Notes: generated by a model from the sequence alone, not told the origin. Positions 15,370-23,581 are shown, counted from the stretch's first letter. The stretch: DNA of 64,000 bases from JACVRW01 sp038323835 (GCA_038323835.1 JBBQHI010000011.1:25138-89137), one strand, 5' to 3'. Numbers and translations are program-made.

Positions 15370-16761
15370 TCAGAATGGCCATGAGGAACCGACTGCGAAG
15401 ATCCCTGCGGCCCACCAGAACGCGGTGGTGTACCCATGGACCGTAGCCGCGTCCCGCAGGCCAGGCACCCGGGGATGGCTGCCCGCGTAGCTCGTCACGG
15501 CGGTGGCGAAGATCGTGCTCAGCAGGGCCGTGCCCACCGACCCTCCGACTTGCTGGGAGGTGTTCACCATCGCCGAGGCCACCCCGGCCTCGTTGCCCTC
15601 AACCCCCAGCGTGGCCGTGCCGAAAGCCGGGGCGAAGATGCATCCCATGCCCAGGCCGATCACGAGCAGGCCGGGAAGGACGTGACTCGCGTAGCCGCTG
15701 CCCGGCTCGAGGCGCGTGAAGATCAGCATCGCCACCACACCGAACGCCATCCCGGCCGTGACCAGGCGGCGGGCGCCTAACAGGGGCAGCAGCCTCGTCT
15801 GCACCGTCGTGGAGGTCACCACGATCACCGCCGTCATCGGCAGGAACGCCACCCCGGTCTTGAGGGCGGAGAAGCCCAGGGTCTGCGGATTGTAGAAGGT
15901 GAGGAAGAGGAAGACCGCGAACACGCCGGCGCCGGCGAGGGCGATCGCCGCGTACGCGCCCCCGCGACCGCGGTCCCAGACGATGTGGAGCGGCAGCAGC
16001 GGGTGAGCCGCGCGGCGCTCGATCGCCACGAAGGCGATCAGGAGGACAACACTGGCCGCGAGCGCGAAGATCGTGATCGGATCGGACCACGAGTCGGTCT
16101 CCGCGTTGGAGAAGCCGTAGACCAGCGCGAACAGGCCGGACGACGCGGCGAGCACCCCGGGCCAGTCGATGCGCGGCCGATCCGGACTGACTTGGTTCAC
16201 GACGAGCCGGAACGCCACCACCGCCGCGGGCAGGGCGATCACGAGGTTCACATACAGGCACCAGCGCCACGAGAGCGCCTCGGTCAGGATGCCGCCCAGC
16301 AGGAGACCGACCGACGCGCCGCCGCCGGCGATGGCGCCGAAGATCCCAAAGGCCTTGGCGCGGTCGGGGGAACCGGCGAAGGTGACCGTGAGCAGCGACA
16401 GGGCGGATGGGGCCAGCAGCGCGCCGAAGGCGCCCTGCAGCGCCCGCGCGGCCACGAGCACGCCGAAGGACTCCGCGAGCCCGCCGATGGCCGAGGCCAC
16501 CGAGAACCCGATCAGCCCGGCGATGAAGGTCCACTTCCGCCCGAAGAGGTCGCCGAGCTTCCCGCCCACGAGCAGGAGGCTCCCGAAGGCGAGGGCGTAG
16601 GCCGTCACGACCCACTGCCTGCTCTCGGTGCTGAAGCCCAGGTCCTTTTGAGCGGAGGGCAGCGCGATGTTCACGATCGTCGCGTCGAGCACCACCATCA
16701 GCTGGGCGGTGCCGAGAAGGGCGAGGATCGCCCAGCGGTTTGGCTCGGGTCTGTCGCTCAT
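15370..16761 (-). CDS. MFS drug-efflux transporter, DHA2 (EmrB/QacA) family, C-terminus frameshifted
   Basis: 463 residues with 13 clear transmembrane helices and DHA2 motifs: LDATIVNIALPSAQKDLGFS in helix 1, GKLGDLFGRKW (motif A) and ARALQGAFGALLAPSALSLL (motif C region). Probably exports small hydrophobic compounds with protons. The annotated frame ends IFAVGSSWPF inside helix 14. Shifting frame by one base near 15388-15391 gives FLMAILILPAHQK and a polar tail ending at 15296, restoring a full 14-helix protein, so a one-base deletion is likely. It is divergent from the SDR gene across a palindromic site. Confidence 0.85.
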   Translation of the reverse strand: MSDRPEPNRWAILALLGTAQLMVVLDATIVNIALPSAQKDLGFSTESRQWVVTAYALAFGSLLLVGGKLGDLFGRKWTFIAGLIGFSVASAIGGLAESFGVLVAARALQGAFGALLAPSALSLLTVTFAGSPDRAKAFGIFGAIAGGGASVGLLLGGILTEALSWRWCLYVNLVIALPAAVVAFRLVVNQVSPDRPRIDWPGVLAASSGLFALVYGFSNAETDSWSDPITIFALAASVVLLIAFVAIERRAAHPLLPLHIVWDRGRGGAYAAIALAGAGVFAVFLFLTFYNPQTLGFSALKTGVAFLPMTAVIVVTSTTVQTRLLPLLGARRLVTAGMAFGVVAMLIFTRLEPGSGYASHVLPGLLVIGLGMGCIFAPAFGTATLGVEGNEAGVASAMVNTSQQVGGSVGTALLSTIFATAVTSYAGSHPRVPGLRDAATVHGYTTAFWWAAGIFAVGSSWPF

Positions 16762-16825
16762 ACCACTGTCCGCGTCAGGCCGGCTCGGAGGACCTTACGA
16801 AGGCAGTGGACCGCGTCATGGCTCG

Positions 16826-16850
16826 ATCATAAGGTCCGCGGTCCTATGAT
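16826..16850. promoter_or_regulatory. Near-palindromic operator candidate
   Basis: Arms ATCATA (16826-16831) and TATGAT (16845-16850) are perfectly inverted around a CCGCGG centre. The 25-bp site lies between the divergent MFS and SDR genes, where TetR- or MarR-type regulators usually bind. No regulator gene is next to it. Confidence 0.35.
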
Positions 16851-16883
16851 CCGCGGCTTCAGCCGAGACGACGGGGAGGCCAC

Positions 16884-17741
16884 ATGAGCGCGATCGAGGG
16901 ACGTACCGTCTTCATGACGGGGGGAAGCCGCGGGATCGGGCTCGCGATCGCGACCAAGCTGGCCGGGCAGGGCGCGAACGTGGCCCTGCTGGCGAAGACC
17001 GACCAGCCGCACCCGAAGCTCGAGGGCACGATCCACACGGCGGCCGCCGAGATCGAGGCCGCAGGAGGCCGGGCCCTGCCGATTGTCGGTGACGTGCGCG
17101 ACGCGGACGCCGTGGACCGCGCCGTGGCTCAGGCGGCGGATCACTTCGGCGGCGTGGACATCGTGGTGAACAACGCCAGCGCCATCAACCTCGCCTCCAT
17201 GGGCGATCTCGAGGTCAAGCGCTTCGACCTGATGCTTCAGATCAACGTGCGCGGGACCTTCGCCGCCACGCGCGCCTGCCTTCCGCACCTGCGCGAGTCG
17301 GACCATGCCCACGTGCTCACGCTGTCGCCTCCGATCCACGACGTGGAGAAGTGGCTCGACGGGTACAGCCCCTACACGCTCTCCAAGATGGGGATGACGA
17401 TGCTCACCCTCGGCGTGGCCCGCGACAACCCGGGTATCGCGGCGAACTGCCTGTGGCCACGCACGATCATCGCCACCGCCGCCGTGCAGAACCTGCTCGG
17501 CGGGGACGAGGCCATGCGCCGCTGCCGCACCCCCGAGATCATGGCCGACGCCGCGCTCGAGATCCTCAGCTGCCCGCCGTCGGCGGCCAGCGGGAAGGTC
17601 TTCATCGACGACGAGGTGCTGATGGCCGTGGGAGTGACCGACCTCGATCGCTATGCCGCCTCGGACGCGGGCGACCTGGGGCTCGACATCTTTGTGGACG
17701 GCTGGCCCGACGGGGACGCGGTGCCCGAGTCGGTGGCCTGA
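16884..17741 (+). CDS. Short-chain dehydrogenase/reductase (HSDL2-like)
   Basis: 285 residues, classical SDR: TGGSRGIGLAIA cofactor loop near residue 12, VVNNASAINL, and catalytic Y-x3-K in YSPYTLSKMGMTML. The long LLAKTDQPHPKLEGTIHTAA segment after beta-2 and the WPRTIIATAAVQNLLGG stretch are typical of HSDL2-like SDRs, whose substrates are fatty-acid or isoprenoid-type aldehydes and alcohols. It starts after GGGGAGG. The 3' neighbour is convergent. Confidence 0.88.
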   Translation: MSAIEGRTVFMTGGSRGIGLAIATKLAGQGANVALLAKTDQPHPKLEGTIHTAAAEIEAAGGRALPIVGDVRDADAVDRAVAQAADHFGGVDIVVNNASAINLASMGDLEVKRFDLMLQINVRGTFAATRACLPHLRESDHAHVLTLSPPIHDVEKWLDGYSPYTLSKMGMTMLTLGVARDNPGIAANCLWPRTIIATAAVQNLLGGDEAMRRCRTPEIMADAALEILSCPPSAASGKVFIDDEVLMAVGVTDLDRYAASDAGDLGLDIFVDGWPDGDAVPESVA

Positions 17742-17759
17742 GCCCGTCCGGCGCCGCGC

Positions 17760-18131
17760 TCAGCCCGAGCGCGGCTCCCAGTTGGTCTCGGCGATGAGCC
17801 CGTCCCGGAAGTCCCAGGTCCACCGCACCTGGGTCTCGGCGAACCCGCCCTCCGAGCGCTGGAACCGGGCCGATCCCACGACCACCACCCGGTCGCCCTG
17901 GTCCTCGATCGCCTTCGCCCGCAGGATCACGCTTGCCCCCGATTCCTCGGCGTCGGCGTAGAAGGTCCGTACCTCGTCGCGGCCGTTCAGCTCCCGGCCG
18001 TTCGTGGTGTAGAGGCGGATGACCCCGTCATCGGTCATATGGGCGGCGAGGTACTCGCCACCCACACGCAGACCATCCTCCTGCATGCTCCGGTACAGCT
18101 CTCTGACCGTGTCCACTTCGTGCGAGCCCAA
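17760..18131 (-). CDS. SnoaL/NTF2-like protein
   Basis: 123 residues from TTG 18131 (AAAGGA 9 nt upstream); GTG 18149 is also possible. The pattern is an N-terminal helix (VDTVRELYRSMQEDG), YLAAHMTDDGVIRL, a GRDEVRTFYADAEES helix and paired beta strands (VVVVGSARFQ, RWTWDFRDGLIAE). The cone-shaped fold is used by ketosteroid isomerase-like enzymes and by non-catalytic binding proteins; the specific role is unknown. It follows another SnoaL-like gene by 47 bp. Confidence 0.65.
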   Translation of the reverse strand: MGSHEVDTVRELYRSMQEDGLRVGGEYLAAHMTDDGVIRLYTTNGRELNGRDEVRTFYADAEESGASVILRAKAIEDQGDRVVVVGSARFQRSEGGFAETQVRWTWDFRDGLIAETNWEPRSG

Positions 18132-18178
18132 CTGCGGCGATCCTTTCACGCGCCCGGGGCCCCGTCCAGGCGTGACGA

Positions 18179-18577
18179 CTACTTGGCACCGGCGTGTGCC
18201 AGAGCGTCGTCCACATCCCGGCACAGCCGCCATTCCACCAGCAGGCCGTCACGGGCGCGAAGGAGGTACGCGAACCGCGCCTCGACCGCCACTCCGCTCC
18301 CGTGACCGGTGGCCGTCTGGCGGACGCTGACCACCAGCGCGTCATCGCCCACGGGGATGATCTCGAGTGGCTCGGCCTTGAAGCCCTCCCACACCTCGAG
18401 CCACTGGCCCATCATCTGGCGGAAGCCCTCGATGCCCTCATACACGCCCGCGTTGGCCAGGCCCGTGGGCACCACCGCCACCACGTCGTCGGCCGACATC
18501 TCGAAGATGACCTCGACAGCCCCGGAGTTGAGGGCGGCGAACCCGCGCTGGGCGAGGTCGAGGATCGAAGGCGGCAC
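18179..18577 (-). CDS. SnoaL-like protein
   Basis: 132 residues with SnoaL/NTF2-like layout: DLAQRGFAALNSGAVEVIFE, then YEGIEGFRQMMGQWLEVWEG, VVVSVRQTATG, and a final strand VEWRLCRDVDDAL, as in the DUF4440/SnoaL group. GTG start with a GATACT box 6 nt upstream. Tandem arrangement with the next gene suggests a duplicated pair. Function unknown. Confidence 0.7.
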   Translation of the reverse strand: MPPSILDLAQRGFAALNSGAVEVIFEMSADDVVAVVPTGLANAGVYEGIEGFRQMMGQWLEVWEGFKAEPLEIIPVGDDALVVSVRQTATGHGSGVAVEARFAYLLRARDGLLVEWRLCRDVDDALAHAGAK

Positions 18578-18689
18578 TCGCGCAGTATCGCCGAGAGGCG
18601 GGCGCTAGACTGGCCGGAACCTCGCGGCCGAGCGTGGTCTTTCGTAAGCCCGGCCGCCCAGAACTGAGAATCAACCTTCCGAAGGGGCC

Positions 18690-18854
18690 ATGGCTCGCGG
18701 AGACGTACGAATTGCCGTCACCCTCGCGTGCGAGGAGTGCAAGCGGCGGAATTACCAGTCGCAGAAGTCGAAGCGCAACGATCCGGACCGGATCGAGCTG
18801 CGCAAGTACTGCCGTTGGTGCAGCCGCCACACCGCGCACAAGGAGACCCGTTGA
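18690..18854 (+). CDS. rpmG: 50S ribosomal protein L33, zinc-ribbon form
   Basis: 54 residues, beginning MARGDVRIAVTLACEECK and ending HKETR. Two Cys pairs (CEEC and CRWC) make it the zinc-binding C+ paralogue. First gene of the rpmG-secE-nusG-rplKAJL cluster; a TAGACT box at 18606-18611 may be part of the cluster promoter. Too short to appear in a long-ORF search. Confidence 0.95.
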   Translation: MARGDVRIAVTLACEECKRRNYQSQKSKRNDPDRIELRKYCRWCSRHTAHKETR

Positions 18855-18894
18855 TGGCCTCCTCGCTCCCGCGCGCGCGCACGAGGTAGCCCGA

Positions 18895-19446
18895 GTGGCC
18901 CGCGATCGTCAGCAGGCCAAGCAGCGCCAGGCCGAGCGCCGCGCGCGCCGGCTCGAGCAGCAGGGCGACGGCGCGGCCGCGCCGAAGGACGAGCTCGGCG
19001 GTCTCCGGCCGCCGCCCGTGGAACCGGAGCTGGAACCGCCCGAGATGGATCCGAATCTGGCGGTGGGCGCACCGCCCCAGGACGAGGGACGCTCGGACAC
19101 CGTCATCGAGGACGAGCCCCACATCGATGACGACGATGACGACCTGCACCTCACGGACGACGAGGTGGATGCCGAGGCCGAGGCCGAGGCCGAGCTGGCG
19201 GCCCGGGGCGAGGACGGCTTCAAGGTCCAGGGGAAACGGGGCGCGGACACCCACGCGCACAAGAACCGGCCCCGTGTCGTACAGTTCCTCGTCGCAGTAT
19301 GGGCTGAGCTTCAGCGCGTCCAGTGGCCGGACCGCCAGGCCCTAACCACCCTGACCGGTGTAGTCCTCGGGTTCGTCCTCATCATGGGCGGCTATCTCGG
19401 ACTGCTCGACGCAATCTTCTCCGCTCTCATCAAGCAAATCCTCTGA
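18895..19446 (+). CDS. secE: Preprotein translocase subunit SecE with long acidic N-terminal extension
   Basis: 183 residues from GTG 18895 (GAGG about 8 nt upstream). Only the last 57 residues are the SecE core: RVVQFLVAVWAELQRVQWPD followed by one transmembrane helix (LTGVVLGFVLIMGGYLGLL). The first 126 residues are charged: a basic stretch (RQQAKQRQAERRARRLEQQ), a Pro-rich part, then a run of Asp and Glu/Ala. Typical SecE of this type is 60-110 residues. Partner of SecY and SecG. Placed directly before nusG as usual. Confidence 0.92.
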   Translation: MARDRQQAKQRQAERRARRLEQQGDGAAAPKDELGGLRPPPVEPELEPPEMDPNLAVGAPPQDEGRSDTVIEDEPHIDDDDDDLHLTDDEVDAEAEAEAELAARGEDGFKVQGKRGADTHAHKNRPRVVQFLVAVWAELQRVQWPDRQALTTLTGVVLGFVLIMGGYLGLLDAIFSALIKQIL

Positions 19447-19459
19447 ACGCAGGTAGACG

Positions 19460-19981
19460 ATGTTTCGCTGGTACGCCGTAAACACTTATTCCGGACACGA
19501 GAACAAGGTGAAGCAGAACCTTGAGCACCGCCGCATCTCGCTTGGGCAGGAGACGAGCATCCGTCAGATCGTGGTGCCCACCGAGCAGGTGCAGGAGCTG
19601 AAGGACGGGCAGAAGATCCAGAAGGAGCAGCGGACCATGCCCGGGTACCTCCTCGTGAACATGAACCTCGACGACGAGTCGTGGTCCCTCGTGAAGAACA
19701 CGCCAGGCGTCACGGGCTTCGTCGGCGCGTCGAACAATCCGGTTCCGCTGAACCAGGGCGAGGTGGACCGGCTGCTCCACCGCGAGGCCGCCGAGCGTCC
19801 GCGCACGCGCGCCCAGTTCTCGATCGGGGAATCCGTCAAGGTCGTGTCCGGCCCGCTGTCCGACTTCTCGGGCGAGATCTCGGAGATCAACGACGACGCT
19901 GCCAAGCTGAAGGTGCTGGTATCCATCTTCGGCCGGGAGACCCCGGTCGAGGTGGGCTTCGACCAGGTGAAGAAGATCTAG
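19460..19981 (+). CDS. nusG: Transcription termination/antitermination protein NusG
   Basis: 173 residues. The NGN domain begins FRWYAVNTYSGHENKVKQNL, with TMPGYLLVNM and the VTGFVG motif; the KOW domain (FSIGESVKVVSGPLSDFSGE) closes the protein. It binds RNA polymerase and links it to Rho and to the ribosome through S10. rplK starts at the base after its stop. Confidence 0.96.
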   Translation: MFRWYAVNTYSGHENKVKQNLEHRRISLGQETSIRQIVVPTEQVQELKDGQKIQKEQRTMPGYLLVNMNLDDESWSLVKNTPGVTGFVGASNNPVPLNQGEVDRLLHREAAERPRTRAQFSIGESVKVVSGPLSDFSGEISEINDDAAKLKVLVSIFGRETPVEVGFDQVKKI

Positions 19982-20404
19982 ATGGCACGCAAGGTAATGA
20001 CCCTCATCAAGCTGCAGGTCCCGGGCGGACAGGCCAATCCGGCCCCACCCGTGGGTCCGGCGCTGGGACAGCACGGCGTGAACATCATGGAGTTCTGTAA
20101 GGCGTTCAACGCCCAGACCCAGCAGGACACCGGCACGATCATCCCGGTGGAGATCACGGTCTACGAGGACCGGTCCTTCACCTTCATCACCAAGACGCCG
20201 CCGGCGGCGATCCTGATCAAGCAGGCCATCGGCCTTGGCAAGGGCTCGGGCGAGCCCAATCGCGTGAAGGTGGGGAAGATCTCCAAGGCGCAGATCCGCG
20301 CGATCGCCGAGCAGAAGATGCCCGACCTCAACGCGCACGACGTCGACCAGGCCGCCAAGATCATCGAAGGCACGGCGCGCTCGATGGGCGTGGATGTGAC
20401 CTGA
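19982..20404 (+). CDS. rplK: 50S ribosomal protein L11
   Basis: 140 residues with the canonical IKLQVPGGQANPAPPVGPAL start and a C-terminal RNA-binding domain ending ARSMGVDVT. Forms the GTPase-associated centre with 23S rRNA. Its stop overlaps the rplA start by one base (TGATG). Confidence 0.96.
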   Translation: MARKVMTLIKLQVPGGQANPAPPVGPALGQHGVNIMEFCKAFNAQTQQDTGTIIPVEITVYEDRSFTFITKTPPAAILIKQAIGLGKGSGEPNRVKVGKISKAQIRAIAEQKMPDLNAHDVDQAAKIIEGTARSMGVDVT

Positions 20405-21126
20405 TGGCACACGGCAAGCGCTACCGCGAGGGCTACGAGAAGATCGACCGCGACAAGGTCTACCCGCCCGCGGAGGCCGTCTCGATCGTTAAGGGCTTCC
20501 CGCCCGCGAAGTTCGACGAGACCGTCGAGGCCCACATCCGCACCGGCCTCAACGTCCGCCACGCCGAGGAGCAGCTCCGCGGCACCATCGCGCTTCCTCA
20601 TGGCCTGGGCAAGAACGTGACCATCGCCGTGTTCGCCAAGGGTGACAAGGCGCGCGAGGCCGAGGAGGCCGGCGCGGACTACGTGGGCGCCGAGGACCTG
20701 GCCAAGCGCATCGAGGAGGACGGGTTCACCGACTTCGACGTGGCCATCGCCACGCCGGACATGATGCCGGTGGTGGGCCGCCTCGGCCGGGTCCTGGGTC
20801 CTCAGGGCAAGATGCCGAACCCCAAGGTGGGCACGGTCACCAACGACGTGGCCAAGGCCGTGACCGAGTCCAAGGCCGGCAAGGTCGAGTACCGCACCGA
20901 CCGCCACGCGATCGTCCACCTGTCGATCGGCAAGCTGAGCTTCGACGAGCAGACCCTGCTCGAGAACTACGCCGCGCTCGTGGATGAGCTGATGCGCGCG
21001 CGGCCGGCGGCGGCCAAGGGCCGCTACCTCGAGACGATCACCCTCACCACCACGATGGGCCCAGGCATAAAGGTCGATCCCGCGCGGACCCGAAACATCG
21101 CCGAGGAGGCCGTGCCGGTAGCCTAG
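20404..21126 (+). CDS. rplA: 50S ribosomal protein L1
   Basis: 240 residues, complete: early YPPAEAVSIVKGFPPAKFDE, the central MMPVVGRLGRVLGPQGKMPN signature and the usual YLETITLTTTMGPGIKVDP end. Forms the L1 stalk and in many bacteria represses its own mRNA. Coupled to rplK by overlap. Confidence 0.96.
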   Translation: MAHGKRYREGYEKIDRDKVYPPAEAVSIVKGFPPAKFDETVEAHIRTGLNVRHAEEQLRGTIALPHGLGKNVTIAVFAKGDKAREAEEAGADYVGAEDLAKRIEEDGFTDFDVAIATPDMMPVVGRLGRVLGPQGKMPNPKVGTVTNDVAKAVTESKAGKVEYRTDRHAIVHLSIGKLSFDEQTLLENYAALVDELMRARPAAAKGRYLETITLTTTMGPGIKVDPARTRNIAEEAVPVA

Positions 21127-21134
21127 GCGCGACC

Positions 21135-21239
21135 ATCCCTGCCGGAGACCCCCGGCCGCCGCAAGGCGTAGGTCCGGGGCAGGTGGAGCCGCGTGGACGA
21201 TTCGTCGTCCCCACCGTGAGCCCGCCTGCGTGCGGGCTC
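21135..21239 (+). promoter_or_regulatory. L10(L12)4 ribosomal leader RNA with attenuator hairpin
   Basis: The spacer before rplJ has the L10-leader blocks GCCGGAGACCCCCGGC, GCAAGGCGTAGGTCCGG and GGCAGGTGGAG, the kink-turn motif bound by L10. It is followed by a GAGCCCGC-CTGCGT-GCGGGCTC hairpin (21218-21239) that may act as attenuator or terminator. Expected role: L10-L12 complex binds and lowers rplJ-rplL expression. Confidence 0.85.
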
Positions 21240-21305
21240 TCTTCGTGAGAGGGCGGGATCAGGGCAAGCGCCGGCCGAGCGGTCGCGACACGAAACGGAT
21301 ATGAG

Positions 21306-22031
21306 ATGAACAGGGAACAGAAGGCGGCGGCCATCGAGGAGGTGGCGGGCCAGATCAAGGAGTCGGAGGCGGTCTTCGCGGTGGACTACCGCGGCATCTC
21401 CGTGCCCCAGGTCGCGGATCTGCGGTCGAAGCTGGGAGACGCCGGCGCCCGTTTCCGCGTGGTCAAGAACACGCTCACGGAGATCGCGGCGGACAGGGCC
21501 GGTGCCGACACCCTCAAGTCGCTGCTCGAGGGCCCCACGGCGTTCACGTTCGTCCACCCCGACGGCGACGTGGCCCTGGCGGCCAAGGCGCTCGCCCAGT
21601 TCAAGCGCGAGCACGACGTACTCGACTTCAAGGGCGGCATCATGGCCGGCGAGGCGCTCACGGTCGAGCAGCTCGGCGAGCTCTCGCGGCTCCCCGCGCG
21701 CGACGTGCTGCATGCGCAGCTCGTGGCGATGGTGGCCTCTCCGATCACCGGCCTGGTCCGCGGCCTGAACGCCCTCATATCCGGGCTGGTCATCCAGCTC
21801 GGGCAGATCGTGGAGCAGGGTCTCCTGCCCGCGGGCGACGCGTCGGAGGCGAGTCCCCCGGCGGAGGAGGCCGCGGTGGAGGAGCCGGCGGCAGAGGCGC
21901 CGGCCCCCGAGGAGCAGCCGGCCGCCGAAGAGACTTCGTCCGAGGAGCCCGCCGCAGAGGCGGAGCCCGCGGAAGAACAGGCAGAGCAAACTGAAGCGCC
22001 CTCCGAGGGCGAAGAACAGAAGGAGGGCTAG
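21306..22031 (+). CDS. rplJ: 50S ribosomal protein L10 with acidic C-terminal extension
   Basis: 241 residues. The first 178 or so are standard L10 (MNREQKAAAIEEVAGQIKES, DYRGISVPQVADLR, VVKNTL) including the helix that carries L12 dimers. After about residue 180 comes a tail of roughly 60 residues composed mainly of Glu, Ala and Pro. Usual length is 165-180. The preceding leader RNA gives autoregulation. rplL follows with no gap. Confidence 0.95.
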   Translation: MNREQKAAAIEEVAGQIKESEAVFAVDYRGISVPQVADLRSKLGDAGARFRVVKNTLTEIAADRAGADTLKSLLEGPTAFTFVHPDGDVALAAKALAQFKREHDVLDFKGGIMAGEALTVEQLGELSRLPARDVLHAQLVAMVASPITGLVRGLNALISGLVIQLGQIVEQGLLPAGDASEASPPAEEAAVEEPAAEAPAPEEQPAAEETSSEEPAAEAEPAEEQAEQTEAPSEGEEQKEG

Positions 22032-22403
22032 ATGGCCACGGCCACAGAGCTGATCGAAGAGATCAAGAAGATGAGCGTGCTCGAGTTGTCCGAGCTGATC
22101 AAGGCGCTCGAGGAGGAGTTCGGAGTGTCGGCCACCGCGGTCGCCGCGGCCGCGCCAGCGGCCGCCCCCGACGCCCCGGCCGAGGAGGAGTCCTTGACCG
22201 TGGACGTCGTGCTCACGGGCTCGGGCGAGAAGAAGATCCAGGTGATCAAGGTCGTGCGCGCCGCCACCGGTCTGGGCCTGAAGGAGGCCAAGGCACTGGT
22301 GGACGAGGCGCCGAAGCCCGTCAAGGAGGGCATCGACCGCGACGAGGCCGAGAAGCTGAAGGGCGAGATCGAGGACGCCGGCGGAAGCGTCGAGCTGAAG
22401 TAA
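22032..22403 (+). CDS. rplL: 50S ribosomal protein L7/L12
   Basis: 123 residues: N-terminal dimer domain (LIEEIKKMSVLELSELIKAL), Ala/Pro hinge, and the globular domain with EKKIQVIKVVRAATGLGLKE and VDEAPKPVKEG. Recruits translation GTPases. Its stop is followed 7 nt later by a hairpin repeat copy. Confidence 0.97.
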   Translation: MATATELIEEIKKMSVLELSELIKALEEEFGVSATAVAAAAPAAAPDAPAEEESLTVDVVLTGSGEKKIQVIKVVRAATGLGLKEAKALVDEAPKPVKEGIDRDEAEKLKGEIEDAGGSVELK

Positions 22404-22410
22404 CGGCAAG

Positions 22411-22454
22411 GGAGGAGCGCAGGCCCGATCGGTGATCGGGCCGAGCACCGGACC
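22411..22454 (+). repeat. Dispersed hairpin repeat, copy 5
   Basis: GGAGGAGCGCAG, then a longer hairpin GGCCCGATC-GGT-GATCGGGCC, then GAGCACCGGACC. It begins 8 nt after the rplL stop, same orientation as rplL. Confidence 0.85.
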
Positions 22455-22483
22455 CCGCTTTACGCCTGCCACGATCAAGCGGA

Positions 22484-22864
22484 ATGGACGTCCGCCTGGA
22501 CCATGTGGTCATTCACGTCTCCGACTGGGAGCGCTCGAACGCCTTCTACCGGGACGTGGTCGGCGCCGAGCTGATCGAGCGTGACGGCGCCCCCGCCCGC
22601 CACTACCGCTTCGGGCACCAGCAGCTGAACGTGCACGGCCCGGGCCAGGACCCGAGCCCGGTGGCCTCCCACCCCGCCTCGCCCGGCGGTGCCGGCGTGT
22701 GCTTGGTGTGGGACGGTCCGATCGAGGAGGCGGCCCGCCACCTGGAGGACCACGGCGTGGAGGAGGTCGGACCGGTCGAGCGCTACGGCGCCCGTGGCCG
22801 GGCTACGAGCATCTACTTCCGCGACCCGGACGGCAGCCTCCTCGAGTTCGTGTCCTACTCGTGA
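22484..22864 (+). CDS. VOC-family (glyoxalase/bleomycin resistance) protein
   Basis: 126 residues with two beta-alpha-beta-beta-beta modules: VRLDHVVIHVSDWERSNAFY at the start and a final SIYFRDPDGSLLEFVSYS. His6 of the first strand and the Glu in LLEF are the usual metal ligands. Specific reaction unknown (isomerase, dioxygenase or resistance protein are all possible). Sits between rplL and rpoB and is coupled to the next gene by a GTGA overlap. Confidence 0.85.
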   Translation: MDVRLDHVVIHVSDWERSNAFYRDVVGAELIERDGAPARHYRFGHQQLNVHGPGQDPSPVASHPASPGGAGVCLVWDGPIEEAARHLEDHGVEEVGPVERYGARGRATSIYFRDPDGSLLEFVSYS

Positions 22865-23418
22865 GGCGCTCGCTTGGCGGAAGCCGCCGGCTCGGCCGGC
22901 GGCGCACCGATGTTGTCCGTCTTGCCGCAGCGGCCTCCGTGGCGGTGATAGCGGGGGCGGACTCGGTGATCCGCTTCCGCCCGCCGCGCTGGATCCTGAT
23001 CGCTGCCTTCGACCACCCGGCCCACCTGGCCACGGCGGCGCTCATCGCGCTCAACCTCCCGCCGCGCTCGAGGAGCTGGCACGCCGGCTTCATGGCGGGT
23101 GCCCTGCTCCCCGACGCGGACCACGTTCCGCTCGCCCTGGCCGAGGAGAAGCCGGGCATGATGGACTCGCGCCCGGCCACGCACTGCGCCGCCGCCACCG
23201 TGCCGCTCTTCGCTCTGGCCCGCGCATCGGGGAGCGAGCCGATCTCCGGGGCCGCGTGGGGCACCCTCGCCCACCTGGTCCGCGACATCGCCGTGGGACC
23301 CGGGGTGCCGCTCTGGAGCCCGGTCCGGCGCGACGATGTTCGCCTGCCCTACCCGCTCTATGCGGCAGCTCTTCTGGCGCTCGCGCTCATGGCGGTGCGA
23401 CCGAGCCGGGCAAGATGA
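22861..23418 (+). CDS. YdjM/DUF457-like membrane-bound metal-dependent hydrolase
   Basis: 185 residues from GTG 22861, overlapping the VOC stop. Several hydrophobic helices carry conserved polar motifs typical of the YdjM (LexA-regulated, DUF457) family: FDHPAHLATAAL, GALLPDADHVPL, RPATHCAAATVPLF and GTLAHLVRDIAVG. The His and Asp residues likely bind metal; related to phospholipase C/lipid phosphatase-like folds. Function in the cell is unknown. It separates rplL from rpoB. Confidence 0.7.
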   Translation: MRRSLGGSRRLGRRRTDVVRLAAAASVAVIAGADSVIRFRPPRWILIAAFDHPAHLATAALIALNLPPRSRSWHAGFMAGALLPDADHVPLALAEEKPGMMDSRPATHCAAATVPLFALARASGSEPISGAAWGTLAHLVRDIAVGPGVPLWSPVRRDDVRLPYPLYAAALLALALMAVRPSRAR

Positions 23419-23521
23419 GGTTCCGATCGCTAGAGTCTGAAAAGGCCTATAGCCGAAGCCGTCCCTAGCAGTGCCCCGGCACATATATCCGGTGTCTCGG
23501 GACGGGGTCCGTGATGGCCAC

Positions 23522-23541
23522 GCCGCTCCTTCGGGAGCGGC
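23522..23541. terminator. GC-rich UUCG-loop hairpin upstream of rpoB
   Basis: Perfect 8-bp stem GCCGCTCC/GGAGCGGC with a TTCG tetraloop, about 100 nt after the DUF457 stop. No T-run follows. It may end the upstream transcript or act as an RNA boundary. Confidence 0.4.
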
Positions 23542-23550
23542 AACCGCCCC

Positions 23551-23581
23551 TTGACGGGGGCGGAGACTCGTCTGCTATTCT
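23551..23581 (+). promoter_or_regulatory. Candidate rpoBC promoter
   Basis: -35 TTGACG (23551-23556) and extended -10 TGC-TATTCT (hexamer 23576-23581) with a 19-bp spacer. The -35 lies in the loop and stem of an inverted repeat CCGCCCC-TTGA-CGGGGGCGG. About 65 nt leader to the rpoB start. A nearly identical TGCTATTCT box lies upstream of rpmJ. Confidence 0.45.
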
